From Thiobacillus sp. UBA2186 (GTDB taxonomy: Bacteria; Pseudomonadota; Gammaproteobacteria; Burkholderiales; Thiobacillaceae): a stretch of DNA of 28,931 nt. Under the pieces are notes generated by a model. The model was not told where the DNA came from, made no database searches, and saw only the letters and a list, made by a program, of their open reading frames with translations. The translations under genes were made by a program, and so were the position numbers. Below, piece by piece: positions 14,472 through 22,190 of the stretch. The DNA lies in NCBI GenBank assembly GCA_002327405.1, contig DCVO01000092.1, positions 510-29,440 of the forward strand, read 5' to 3'. Within the stretch, counting starts at the first letter, position 1. Each line of letters starts with the position of its first letter.

Positions 14472-15872
14472 TTATTGGGCGCTTGGGACTGGCTTGGATA
14501 CAGGCAGGGTCAAGGTAAACACCGCCCCGCCATCCGGGTGGTTGGCAGCGGTCAACTGTCCGCCGTGGCGCTCGACGATGCCATAGCTGATGGACAGCCC
14601 CAGCCCGACGCCCTTGCCCACCTGTTTGGTGGTGAAAAAGGGATCGAATACGCGGTGCAGGTTCTGCGCCTCGATGCCGGGGCCGTTGTCGTGAAACTCG
14701 AGCACGCATTTCCCGCCCTCGATGCGACCGGTAATTTCCAGCGCCGGCCGCTCACGACCGGCGGTCGCATCCGCCGCGTTCTGGATGAGGTTCACCACCA
14801 CTTGCTGCAGTTGGCCCGCCGTGCCCAGCACCGGCATGCTTTCCGGCAGGTTCATGCGCACCCGGATCGCCGACCTGGCGTCGCGCGTCGCCCAGTGCGC
14901 GGCGTTGCGCGCCACCTCCGCCAGATCGAAGGGCTTCGCTTCGTCCTTGTCCACGGCCGAGAAGCGCCGCAAGTCCTGCACGATGTCGCGCGTGCGCTCG
15001 GCGCCTTCCACCGTCCCCGCGATGAGCGGCCCGAGGTCCTCCAGTACACGGTCGATATGCAGGTTCTCGCGCAAGATTTCGCGCTCCTCTGGATAAGCGC
15101 CGCCATGAACGGCTGCAAAGTAGGCCTGAATCCGCTCCCCGTAGCGCTGCAGCGCGTAGACGTTGCCCACGACGAAACTGATCGGGTTGTTGAGTTCGTG
15201 CGCCACGCCCGCCACCAGGCGGCCGAGCGAGGCCATTTTCTCGGAATGGACGAGCTGCTGCTGCGCGAGCTTGAGTTCCTCGTGCGCAAGATTCAAGGCG
15301 TGATAGGCCTTGCGCAACTCGCCCACGGGTCGGCCAACCAGCACCATGCCCACCTGGCGCCCGGCGGGGTCGTAACGCGGCGTGCAGTTGAGGGCCACGG
15401 GCATGGCGCCGCCCGCGCTGTCCCTGATCGAAATTTCGCAATCGTGAATGTGATGTTCGCGCAGGCGCAGCGGAAACGACTGCGCCTGGAGCCGGGATTC
15501 TTCGCCGGCGAGGAATTCCACGAACGGCTGGCCAAGCACGGCTTCCTTGTCGAGCCCGAGCAGGTCGAGCATGGCGCGGTTGACTTCCTGCACGTTGCCA
15601 TGGCGGTCGCACACCACCAGCACGTCGGACATGGCGGTGAGGATGCTGAGAATGAATTGCTGCGCCTCCTCCAGCGCGGCGTTTTTCTCTTCCAGTTCGA
15701 CCTGGTAGCGCAGGACGTTGTTGTACACCTCCTCCATTTTGTGGATCGCTTCGATCCATCCCGCCTCGCCGGCCGCATCCAGTTGCGGCAAAGCGCCGGA
15801 GGGTTCGGAAGGATAGCGGGACGGGCCAGGCGCGTCCGTCTTGTCGGCAGTTCGTTGCGGTTTTCTGTTCAT
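14472..15872 (-). CDS. hoxJ: H2-signalling histidine kinase HoxJ/HupT
   Basis: The 466-residue soluble kinase has no membrane segment. After a Pro-rich leader and a helical stretch (about 40-75) comes a PAS domain (about 75-185; MSDVLVVCDRHGNVQEVNRAMLDLLGL). The dimerisation/phospho-acceptor domain has His225 in VAGVAHELNNPISF. The ATPase domain follows: N box QQVVVNLIQNAADA, G1 DNGPGIE, F box DPFFTTK and G2 GKGVGLGLSIS. HoxJ receives the H2 signal from HoxBC and controls HoxA. The ATG at 15872 is chosen; a TTG four codons upstream is possible. It lies upstream of the structural operon, while hoxA-hoxB-hoxC are at the other end, unlike loci with hoxABCJ together. Confidence 0.92.
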   Translation of the reverse strand: MNRKPQRTADKTDAPGPSRYPSEPSGALPQLDAAGEAGWIEAIHKMEEVYNNVLRYQVELEEKNAALEEAQQFILSILTAMSDVLVVCDRHGNVQEVNRAMLDLLGLDKEAVLGQPFVEFLAGEESRLQAQSFPLRLREHHIHDCEISIRDSAGGAMPVALNCTPRYDPAGRQVGMVLVGRPVGELRKAYHALNLAHEELKLAQQQLVHSEKMASLGRLVAGVAHELNNPISFVVGNVYALQRYGERIQAYFAAVHGGAYPEEREILRENLHIDRVLEDLGPLIAGTVEGAERTRDIVQDLRRFSAVDKDEAKPFDLAEVARNAAHWATRDARSAIRVRMNLPESMPVLGTAGQLQQVVVNLIQNAADATAGRERPALEITGRIEGGKCVLEFHDNGPGIEAQNLHRVFDPFFTTKQVGKGVGLGLSISYGIVERHGGQLTAANHPDGGAVFTLTLPVSKPVPSAQ

Positions 15873-16034
15873 CTCGTTCCCCAATACCGCTCATGTTAGG
15901 CGGGGAAACACGGGGCGGCAAATCCCGGAGTCGAATCACGGTTGACGGGAGCGCCCGGCGGCGCGCGCATTTTCTTGACCGACACGAATGCTCAAGCGTC
16001 GGTTGCATGCCATACCCAACGGCTGTCCGGGCAG
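15873..16034. other. Intergenic region upstream of hoxJ
   Basis: No gene is seen. It must hold the hoxJ promoter if hoxJ is not read from hipBA, but I find no strong -35/-10 or -24/-12 match. Confidence 0.4.
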
Positions 16035-16080
16035 CTACCCTACCAAGGCCACCGCCTTGATCTGCGCCCATACCTTCATG
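16035..16080 (-). repeat. Short duplicate of the modC 3' end, directly after hipA
   Basis: The minus strand encodes MKVWAQIKAVALVG and a TAG stop. Its last 39 bases (16042-16080) match the modC end (17848-17886) at 37 of 39 positions and the left copy (180-218) at 38 of 39. The similarity stops abruptly at the ATG, one base from the hipA stop codon. It has no independent coding value and looks like a junction scar or attachment-site copy. Confidence 0.8.
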
Positions 16081-16081
16081 G

Positions 16082-17371
16082 TTAAAGCCCAAGCTCCACA
16101 CCGCCAATCTCGCGCGCGTGCCGGAATGCGCTGCCGACCTTGTCGATCTCGCCCGCGGGAACACCGTAATCCTCGAAGCGGTTTTTCCATTCGCGCACGA
16201 CACGCCACACCCTGTCGACGGTTGCCAGCGCCTTGTCGCGGGTCAGGCCGAAGCGGGCGGACCAGCCCATGGCGTTGGCGAGCGTGGCCAGACGTCCCTG
16301 AGGGCCGATGCCCAGATGCAGAAAGCGCTCCGAAGCGCGGGTGGGCCGGGGCAGCACATCGTACAGGGGGCTCAGCACCCAGCCTCGCGCTTCGGGCTCC
16401 CACAGCAGGCCATGGTTGCGCAGGTGGTCGTCGTCGTTGGTGACCAGGATGTTGAACACCATGCGCGCAAACAATTCTTCCAGGTCGGCGGCGATGCGAT
16501 GGGCTGCGCCATGCTTGCGCAGCGCATCGGCGATGTCGGCGTAGTTCCTGTTGGGCGAATCCTGTTCCGGGCAGCCGACAAGCGTGAGCGCGCTGATGAA
16601 GTGCTTGCGGGTCATCGCGTCGCCGGCGCCTTCGCGGTCGAAGCGCTCGATCAGCATGACATGTTGCCCGGCGCCGAGGTAGGCCATGTTGATTCGCGGG
16701 ACGGTAAGGCCTGCCGCTTCGGCAAGCTTCAGGGTCGCCGCTTCCACGAGGGGAACGTCGTAGCCGTCCGAGCGCGAGGGGAATTTAGCAAGCCAGAGCT
16801 TACCCTCTTCGTCTGCCATGGTCGCCTTGGGGCGCGCCCCTCCGAGTGCGCTGCCGGCATCGAAGAAGGCTTCGAGCCGTGCGGGGATGGGCAGCCCTTC
16901 TTCGATGCGGCCGGCGGCTTCCAGGAAATACTCCAGCTTGCGCACATCGCCGAGTTCACCCGGCGCCTCACTCGCGTCAAGACTGGTCCGCACATCCAGC
17001 GCGCCGACTCGGTTGGAACCCGCCGCCAGCAGATATTCCGATTCGGGCAGGCTGTTGAGCGGCGCCTTGCGTTGCGCTTCGATGACGCGCCGCCCCCAGG
17101 CGTCGGGCGCCGCGTCGCGAATGGCGCCGAACAGAGTGAGCCCCGGCACCGGATGCAGTTCGACGCCGCGCACTGCGCTTTTGTCCTGCAAGCTCAGGCT
17201 CACGGGATCGAGTTCGACGGCATTGGGACGATCCAGATAACGCAGGCCGTAAACGAAGCTCGCGCCTTGTTGCGCCGCGCCCTCTTCCTGCATGGTGAGC
17301 AAGCCGGCCGGCACGGCCTTCGACTCGCCCGGGAGATAGACGAAGACCGCCAGTTTCCTACTAGAATTCAT
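16082..17371 (-). CDS. hipA: HipA-like Ser/Thr kinase toxin
   Basis: The 429-residue protein has the HipA kinase fold. The N-terminal subdomain (about 7-100) contains LDRPNAVELDPVSLSL and is followed by YLLAAGSNRVGALDVR. The loop AGSALGGARPKA (172-183) corresponds to the ATP-binding segment. The catalytic core is MVFNILVTNDDDHLRNHGLL (304-323) with SPLYDVLP (334-341). HipA kinases of this class inactivate a translation target and cause dormancy; targets differ between subfamilies and cannot be told here. The start overlaps hipB by 11 bases. The gene ends one base before the duplicated modC tail. It may function as a toxin, or the pair may have been retained as part of an inserted segment. Confidence 0.88.
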   Translation of the reverse strand: MNSSRKLAVFVYLPGESKAVPAGLLTMQEEGAAQQGASFVYGLRYLDRPNAVELDPVSLSLQDKSAVRGVELHPVPGLTLFGAIRDAAPDAWGRRVIEAQRKAPLNSLPESEYLLAAGSNRVGALDVRTSLDASEAPGELGDVRKLEYFLEAAGRIEEGLPIPARLEAFFDAGSALGGARPKATMADEEGKLWLAKFPSRSDGYDVPLVEAATLKLAEAAGLTVPRINMAYLGAGQHVMLIERFDREGAGDAMTRKHFISALTLVGCPEQDSPNRNYADIADALRKHGAAHRIAADLEELFARMVFNILVTNDDDHLRNHGLLWEPEARGWVLSPLYDVLPRPTRASERFLHLGIGPQGRLATLANAMGWSARFGLTRDKALATVDRVWRVVREWKNRFEDYGVPAGEIDKVGSAFRHAREIGGVELGL

Positions 17372-17702
17372 ATTGCTTGAGCGCCTTGGGAGAAAGCTTG
17401 CGCGCACGCTGCCGCTTCTCGGCGGCTTCGAGCATGGCAAGGGCGGCATCTTTCGTCTCGTACAGACGGGCGAGGTTCGCGCCGGGGGCAATCACATCGA
17501 GGTAGCGCACGATTTGGCCGATGGCGACGGCGGCATCCCCGTTCTCGATGCGCGAGGCGGTCTCGCGGCTGATGTTCGCGCGCACCGCGGCTTCCGCCTG
17601 CAGCAGGCGGCGCGCCTTGCGCATGCGGGCGATCTGCTCGCCCATGCCCTTGAGCCCCTGAACGAGATGCGGGGGCATGGTGATGTTTTGCGCTTTTCTC
17701 AT
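17361..17702 (-). CDS. hipB: HipB-like XRE-family antitoxin / repressor
   Basis: The 113-residue protein has an XRE helix-turn-helix (about 20-70; IARMRKARRLLQAEAAVRANISRETASRIENG) and a Lys/Arg-rich C-terminus (EKRQRARKLSPKALKQYEF). It precedes and overlaps a hipA-like gene, the standard antitoxin-toxin order. It should neutralise HipA and repress its own promoter. Palindromes suited to a dimeric repressor lie just upstream at 17703-17822. The start ATG lies within the AT-rich ATATATGGC of the operator region; the ribosome site (AGGA, 12 bases upstream) is weak, which fits low expression. Confidence 0.85.
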   Translation of the reverse strand: MRKAQNITMPPHLVQGLKGMGEQIARMRKARRLLQAEAAVRANISRETASRIENGDAAVAIGQIVRYLDVIAPGANLARLYETKDAALAMLEAAEKRQRARKLSPKALKQYEF

Positions 17703-17752
17703 ATATGGCTTAATTCCTGCACAAATAGCTTAATGACGGATATAAGCCATAT
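17703..17752. promoter_or_regulatory. Inverted repeat at hipBA promoter, probable HipB operator
   Basis: ATATGGCTTA at 17703-17712 is the exact reverse complement of TAAGCCATAT at 17743-17752. The distal arm overlaps the -10 element of the predicted promoter. A half-site TAATGACGGATATA lies at 17731-17744. Confidence 0.6.
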
Positions 17753-17777
17753 TATGCGCTGAACCAGCAATGGTCAA
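17749..17777 (-). promoter_or_regulatory. Sigma70-type promoter of hipBA
   Basis: On the minus strand TTGACC (17772-17777) and TAATAT (17749-17754) are separated by 17 bases, the ideal spacing. It lies about 50 bases before the hipB ATG and between the two palindromic regions, so HipB binding would block it. Confidence 0.65.
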
Positions 17778-17788
17778 TAAATGCGCCT

Positions 17789-17822
17789 TATATCCGGCAT
17801 TATCTTGATAATGTCGGATATA
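17789..17822. promoter_or_regulatory. 34-bp palindrome upstream of hipBA, probable operator
   Basis: Two 16-base arms around a TT centre are complementary at 15 of 16 positions (TATATCCGGCATTATC and GATAATGTCGGATATA). A third copy of the half-motif occurs at 17731-17744. It lies between the hipBA promoter and the modC stop, so it could also act as a stem-loop at the end of modC mRNA. Confidence 0.65.
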
Positions 17823-17840
17823 CGCCACAAATATATGCAT

Positions 17841-18908
17841 TTACCCCACCACCGCCACCGCCTTGATCTGCGCCCATACCTTCATGCCCGGTTGCAGTTG
17901 CAGCTTCGCCGCCGAGCGCCGGGTGATGCGCGCGACCAGCGGGGCGCCGCCTGCGTCGAGCTTCACCAGCGCGAGCGCGGGGTGGGTTTCGTCGGCCAGT
18001 TGCTCGACGGTGGCGGGGATGACGTTGAGGATGCTGTTGTCGGCCAGGGGCGTGAGGGCGATGCTGATGTCGCGCGCGAGGACGCGCACTCTTACATGTC
18101 GTCCGACGGCGAGGCCGCTGTCGCGCACCCACAGGCCGCCGCCGGGAAAGGCGACGCGGGCGAGGTGCCAGTCGGCGTCGAGTTCGGCGATTTCGCCTTC
18201 CAGCACCACGCCGGCGTCTTCGCCCAGCCGGATCGGCAGGTCGAGGCGGGCGAGGGTTTCGGACAGCGGGCCTTGCGCCACCACCCTGCCCCGCTCCATC
18301 GCCACGAGGGTGTCGGCCAGGCGCGCGACTTCGTCCGGGGCGTGGGATACATAGACAAGCGGGATTTCCAGTTCTTCGTGCAGGCGCTCCAGATAGGGCA
18401 GGATTTCCTGCTTGCGCGCGAGGTCGAGCGCGGCGAGCGGCTCGTCCATGAGCAGGATGGCAGGGCTTACGGCAAGCGCGCGGGCGATGGCCACACGCTG
18501 GCGCTCGCCGCCGGAAAGGTGCCCGGGCATACGGTCGAGCAGCGGGCCGATGCCGAGCAGTTCCACGGCGTGAGCGAGCGACACCTTGCGTCTTGCTGCC
18601 GGCACGCGGCGCATGCCGTATGCGAGATTGGCGCGCACGGAAAGGTGCGGGAACAGGCTGGCTTCCTGGAATACGAAGCCCAATGGACGTTTGTGGACCG
18701 GGAGAAAAGTCGTCGCGTCCTGCCAGACCGCGCCGTTCACTTCGAGAAAACCGCCGGGGACCTTTTCCAAACCGGCGATGGCACGCAGCAAGGTAGTCTT
18801 GCCCGAACCGGAGTGGCCAAACAGGGCGACAACGCCGCGGCCGGGCAGGTCGAGATCGACGTCGAGCGCGAACCCGGGAAAGGCAAGCTCGAATCGGGCC
18901 CGGATCAT
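17841..18908 (-). CDS. modC: Molybdate ABC transporter ATP-binding protein ModC
   Basis: The 355-residue ATPase powers molybdate import. Walker A is GHSGSGKTT (31-39), the signature LSGGERQR (131-138) and Walker B ILLMDEP (151-157). The C-terminal part (about 285-355) is a Mop domain that binds molybdate and ends MKVWAQIKAVAVVG. The start overlaps the modB stop by four bases. The last bases of this gene recur at 16035-16080 and 173-300, suggesting that its 3' end has been a recombination or insertion site; modC itself is intact. Confidence 0.95.
   Translation of the reverse strand: MIRARFELAFPGFALDVDLDLPGRGVVALFGHSGSGKTTLLRAIAGLEKVPGGFLEVNGAVWQDATTFLPVHKRPLGFVFQEASLFPHLSVRANLAYGMRRVPAARRKVSLAHAVELLGIGPLLDRMPGHLSGGERQRVAIARALAVSPAILLMDEPLAALDLARKQEILPYLERLHEELEIPLVYVSHAPDEVARLADTLVAMERGRVVAQGPLSETLARLDLPIRLGEDAGVVLEGEIAELDADWHLARVAFPGGGLWVRDSGLAVGRHVRVRVLARDISIALTPLADNSILNVIPATVEQLADETHPALALVKLDAGGAPLVARITRRSAAKLQLQPGMKVWAQIKAVAVVG
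17848..17886 (-). repeat. Intact-gene copy of the triplicated modC 3'-end repeat
   Basis: This 39-base segment within the modC Mop domain is repeated in direct orientation at 16042-16080 (37 of 39) and 180-218 (36 of 39). Confidence 0.8.
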
Positions 18909-19579
18909 TTGTGCGTCCGGGTCGGGTTGAGCAGGTACATGGCCAGCAGGACGGTGAAGGAGAACGCCAGCATGATGCCCGACAGGATATGGGCATCGGC
19001 GTATTCGAACGCCTCGACGTAATCGTAGATCTGCACCGATACGACGCGGGTGACACCGGGGATGTTGCCGCCGATCATCAGCACCACGCCGAACTCGCCC
19101 ACTGTGTGGGCGAAGCCGAGCACGCCGGCGGTGAGAAAACCGGGGCTGGACAAGGGCACGGCGACGGTGAAGAAGCGATCCAGCGGCCCGGCGCGCAAGG
19201 TGGCTGCCACCTCCAGGGGGCGCTCGCCCATGGCCTCGAAGGCATTCTGGATCGGCTGCACCACGAAGGGCAGGGAATAGAACACCGAGGCCACCACCAG
19301 CCCGGCAAAGGTGAACGGCAAGGTGCCCAGGCCCAGGGCCTGGGTGAGCCGGCCGACCGGTCCGTTCGGCCCCATGGCGACGAGCAGGTAGAAGCCGAGC
19401 ACGGACGGCGGCAGCACGATGGGCAGGGCCACCACCGCGCTGATCGGTCCCTTCCACCAGGAGCGGGTGCGGGCCAGCCACCAGGCGATGGGCGTGCCGA
19501 CCAGCAGCAGGATCACCGTGACCAGCGTGGCCAGCTTCAGGGTCAGCAGGATCGCGGCCAGGTTGGCGTCGCTGAGCAT
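18905..19579 (-). CDS. modB: Molybdate ABC transporter permease ModB
   Basis: The 224-residue inner-membrane permease has about five to six hydrophobic segments. The typical ABC permease loop GERPLEVAATLRAGPLDRFFTVAVPLSSPGFLTAGVLGFAHTVGEFG is complete, with the EAA-type Gly. LPIVLPPSVLGFYLL is characteristic of ModB. It starts 15 bases after modA and overlaps modC by four bases. Confidence 0.95.
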   Translation of the reverse strand: MLSDANLAAILLTLKLATLVTVILLLVGTPIAWWLARTRSWWKGPISAVVALPIVLPPSVLGFYLLVAMGPNGPVGRLTQALGLGTLPFTFAGLVVASVFYSLPFVVQPIQNAFEAMGERPLEVAATLRAGPLDRFFTVAVPLSSPGFLTAGVLGFAHTVGEFGVVLMIGGNIPGVTRVVSVQIYDYVEAFEYADAHILSGIMLAFSFTVLLAMYLLNPTRTHK

Positions 19580-19594
19580 CGATGCGCCCCCAGG

Positions 19595-20338
19595 TTACAG
19601 TCCGTAGCCGTAGGACTTGATGATCGCGGCGGCCTTGGCCGATTTCAGATATTCCATCAGCGCCTCGGCTGCGGCATTGCCGCGGCCGGAAGCCAGGATC
19701 ACGGCATCCTGGCGGATGGGCGTGTGCAGCTTGGCCGGCACCACCCAGGCGGAGCCTTCGCCGACCTTGCCATTCTTCATTACCTGGGAAAGGGCGACGA
19801 AGCCCAGTTCGGCATTGCCTGTGACGACGAACTGCTGGGTCTGGGCGATGTTCTCGCCCAGGACGAACCTGGGCTCGAGACTTTCCAGCACGCCCAATTT
19901 CTCCATGACCTCGACCGCGGCGGCGCCGTATGGGGCCACCTTGGGGTTGGCCAGGGCCAGGTGCGCGAAGTCGCCCTTCTTCAGTACCTCGCCCCTGGCG
20001 TCGACGAAGCCCGGCTTGGCCGACCACAGGACCAGGGTACCGACGGCGTAGGTGAAGCGGCTGCCCGGCACGGTCATGCCTTCCTTCTCCAGCCTGGCGG
20101 GGGTCGTGTCGTCGGCGGCCAGGAATACCTGGAACGGCGCGCCGTTCCTGATCTGGGCGTAGAACTTGCCGGTGGAGCCGAAGGCGAGCCTTGCCTTGTG
20201 GCCGGTGTCCTTCTCAAAATCGGCGGCGATGGCCTTCATCGGCGCGGTGAAGTTGGCGGCGACGGCGACCTGGACTTCGTCGGCCTGGGCAAGGTTTGCG
20301 GCCAGAGAGAAGAAGAAAAATGCAAGCAGGTGTTTCAT
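19595..20338 (-). CDS. modA: Molybdate-binding periplasmic protein ModA
   Basis: The 247-residue binding protein captures molybdate in the periplasm. A signal peptide is clear (MKHLLAFFFFSLAANLAQA, then DEVQVAV). Family blocks include VAVAANFTAPMKAIAADFEKDTGHKARLAFGSTGKFYAQI, where the oxyanion-contacting Ser/Thr lie, and APYGAAAVEVMEKLG. A ribosome site AAGGAA precedes the ATG. It follows modE after 20 bases, giving the order modE-A-B-C. Confidence 0.95.
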   Translation of the reverse strand: MKHLLAFFFFSLAANLAQADEVQVAVAANFTAPMKAIAADFEKDTGHKARLAFGSTGKFYAQIRNGAPFQVFLAADDTTPARLEKEGMTVPGSRFTYAVGTLVLWSAKPGFVDARGEVLKKGDFAHLALANPKVAPYGAAAVEVMEKLGVLESLEPRFVLGENIAQTQQFVVTGNAELGFVALSQVMKNGKVGEGSAWVVPAKLHTPIRQDAVILASGRGNAAAEALMEYLKSAKAAAIIKSYGYGL

Positions 20339-20358
20339 GATGGTTCCTTTCGAGGCTG

Positions 20359-21153
20359 TCAGGCGGTGACCGCCAAAATGATGTGAGAAGCCTTGATCAG
20401 GGCGCAGGCGCGCGACCCGACTTCAAGTCCGAGGGAATGGATGCTGTCGTTGGTGACGATGGCGGTTACGAGTTTGCCGCCGGGCAGTTCGATGACCACC
20501 TCGGCATTCACCGCGCCCTCCTGGCAGCGCACCACGACGCCGCACAGGCGATTGCGGGCGCTGGTTTTGAGGCCGTCGTCGGTGGTCAGGATCACCCACG
20601 GTGCCTTGATCAGGGCGTAGGCTTCGACACCGGGACCGAGTTCGAGGTGGTCGACGCTGTCGTTGGTGATGATGGCGGCGAGTTCGTCACCGCCGCCGAT
20701 GTCGAGGATGACCTCGGCGTTGACGGCACCCTTCTTCACCGTCTTCACCCGGCCGAGGAACTGGTTGCGCGCGCTGGTCTGCATGTCGAATCTCCTGATC
20801 ACACGGTAGTACTGGTCAAAATCGCCCATGACCTGGTTGAGTTGCGCCAGCACGCGCCGGCGTTCCTTTTCCAGGCCGTGGTAGGCAGCCACGACACGGC
20901 GCCCGTATTCCGTCAGGCGGGTGCCGCCGCCGTGCTGGCCGCCGGCCTGGCGTGCCACCAGGGGCTGCTCGGAAAGATTGTTCATCGCCTCCACGGCCTG
21001 CCACGCCGCCTTGTAGCTCATGCCCATGGCCTGGGCCGCGGCCGAGATCGAGCCGCTGGCGTCGATGCGCTCGAGCAGGTCGAGGTGGTCCCAGCGGCGT
21101 CCGCGCGGGATCGAAAACGGAACGGTTTTCGGATTGTCGATAGCGGGCTTCAT
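20359..21153 (-). CDS. modE: Molybdate-responsive transcription regulator ModE
   Basis: The 264-residue regulator has an N-terminal LysR-like winged helix (about 20-85; LDLLERIDASGSISAAAQAMGMSYKAAWQAVEAMNN) and two tandem Mop domains (about 124-190 and 196-262), each beginning TSARN and containing GAVNAEV. With molybdate bound, ModE represses the mod operon and may affect Mo-enzyme genes. AAGGAG lies just upstream of the ATG. A palindrome resembling the E. coli modA operator lies 35-60 bases before the start, implying autoregulation of the whole mod operon. Confidence 0.95.
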   Translation of the reverse strand: MKPAIDNPKTVPFSIPRGRRWDHLDLLERIDASGSISAAAQAMGMSYKAAWQAVEAMNNLSEQPLVARQAGGQHGGGTRLTEYGRRVVAAYHGLEKERRRVLAQLNQVMGDFDQYYRVIRRFDMQTSARNQFLGRVKTVKKGAVNAEVILDIGGGDELAAIITNDSVDHLELGPGVEAYALIKAPWVILTTDDGLKTSARNRLCGVVVRCQEGAVNAEVVIELPGGKLVTAIVTNDSIHSLGLEVGSRACALIKASHIILAVTA

Positions 21154-21187
21154 CAGTATCTCCTTGGCCTTGGCAAGTGCCTCAATG

Positions 21188-21212
21188 CGTTATTACTATA
21201 TACGACATAACG
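21188..21212. promoter_or_regulatory. Probable ModE operator upstream of modE
   Basis: A 25-base element begins CGTTAT and ends ATAACG, with a TATAT core between. The outer half-sites and the ACATAACG right half resemble the E. coli modA operator as I recall it. It sits in the 78-base gap between nifQ and modE, where the modEABC promoter must be. Confidence 0.65.
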
Positions 21213-21231
21213 ATTGGCAAAAAAAAGCGTC

Positions 21232-21846
21232 CTATGTCGTACTCTCCGCCACCGGCTCCCCTGCATCCGAGGTTTCCGGCCCAAAACATTTCTTGTAGTC
21301 GTCGCACACCTGGCAGCTCGGGGCCTTGCACAGGTTGACCTGGGCGCGCTCGCACAACTGCTTGTAGAAGAATTTCTTCCACTTCATGTTGCCGGTGTTC
21401 TTCTCGAACAGCGCGGTGAAGTTCTGCCTGAGCAGGTCGGACAGCGCCTGGCGGCCGGTCAGACCCATGTCCTGCCACAGGTGGTTGCCGCCCATGCAGC
21501 CCATGGCGAGCGCGTAGGCGAGCCAGGTGGTTTCCTCGCAGTCGCGCGCGCGGTGTTCCATCAGCAGCGCAACCAGATCCTGGATTTCGTCCTCGCGGAA
21601 GCTTGGGCACGGTGTGTCTTCGTTGCAGATTTCTGCCAGCACCACCAGTTCGCGCCGTGCGCCGGGGAAATAGCGGTCGAGCAGGCAGTTGAACTGGTTT
21701 TCGCTCAGGCCGAAGGCCTTGGCCGACAAGCCGCCGTGGCTGGAGATGTTCTGCACCGTGCTGGCGAAGGCCTGGGTGAAGATGTCGTCGGCCCGGCTGG
21801 CGTAGGCCATCAGTTGTTCGTGGCTGAGTTCGATTCGTCTGTCCAT
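21232..21846 (-). CDS. nifQ: NifQ, molybdenum donor for FeMo-cofactor
   Basis: The 204-residue protein carries the NifQ signature CX4CX2CX5C near the C-terminus (Cys173, Cys178, Cys181, Cys187), which holds the Mo-Fe-S cluster donated to NifEN/NifH. The segment CMGGNHLWQDMGL is also typical. It lies 13 bases after the 4Fe-4S ferredoxin gene and immediately before the molybdate regulator/transport genes, so Mo uptake and Mo delivery are adjacent. The normal length argues for a functional gene. Confidence 0.93.
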   Translation of the reverse strand: MDRRIELSHEQLMAYASRADDIFTQAFASTVQNISSHGGLSAKAFGLSENQFNCLLDRYFPGARRELVVLAEICNEDTPCPSFREDEIQDLVALLMEHRARDCEETTWLAYALAMGCMGGNHLWQDMGLTGRQALSDLLRQNFTALFEKNTGNMKWKKFFYKQLCERAQVNLCKAPSCQVCDDYKKCFGPETSDAGEPVAESTT

Positions 21847-21859
21847 GCTCGCCCCCTGC

Positions 21860-22180
21860 TCACTCTGCGCTCATCGGCGCGTGCGTGTAACAGTCCTTCG
21901 GGCAGATCTTGGAGCAGGCCTCGCAGCCCACGCAGTTCATCTGGTTGGCGATGGTCATGACCTTGCGCTCGTATTCCTCCTCGTCGTCATCGTCGTCTGC
22001 GCCGAGCTGCACTGGAATGAACTCGCCATCCTCGGTGACACCGACGAGCTGCAGCACATCGCGCCCGCACACCCGGAAACAGCGGCCGCAGCCGATGCAC
22101 TTCTCCTGGTTGATCTCGCCGACGAATTTGGGCGTCCAGCTGCGCCCATCGGGCATGGTGACGGAAACGAATACGGCCAT
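21860..22180 (-). CDS. fdxB: nif-associated 4Fe-4S ferredoxin (FdxB / ferredoxin III type)
   Basis: The 106-residue protein has two cluster motifs: CIGCGRCFRVC (Cys28, 31, 34, 38) and CVGCEACSKIC (Cys83, 86, 89, 93), with an extra Cys97. Between them is a long insert with an acidic run (GADDDDDEEEY, about 60-70), a feature of nif-specific ferredoxin III. It probably supplies electrons for nitrogenase cofactor synthesis. It lies ten bases after the DUF683-like gene and 13 before nifQ. Confidence 0.9.
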   Translation of the reverse strand: MAVFVSVTMPDGRSWTPKFVGEINQEKCIGCGRCFRVCGRDVLQLVGVTEDGEFIPVQLGADDDDDEEEYERKVMTIANQMNCVGCEACSKICPKDCYTHAPMSAE

Positions 22181-22190
22181 GACCTTCTCC

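Noticed and set aside
17841..20027. A 728-residue minus-strand frame that could be read as a fusion ending in ModC
   Set aside because: Its first half is an off-frame reading of modA and modB. The modB-modC ATGA overlap and the ModC N-terminus place the true start at 18908.
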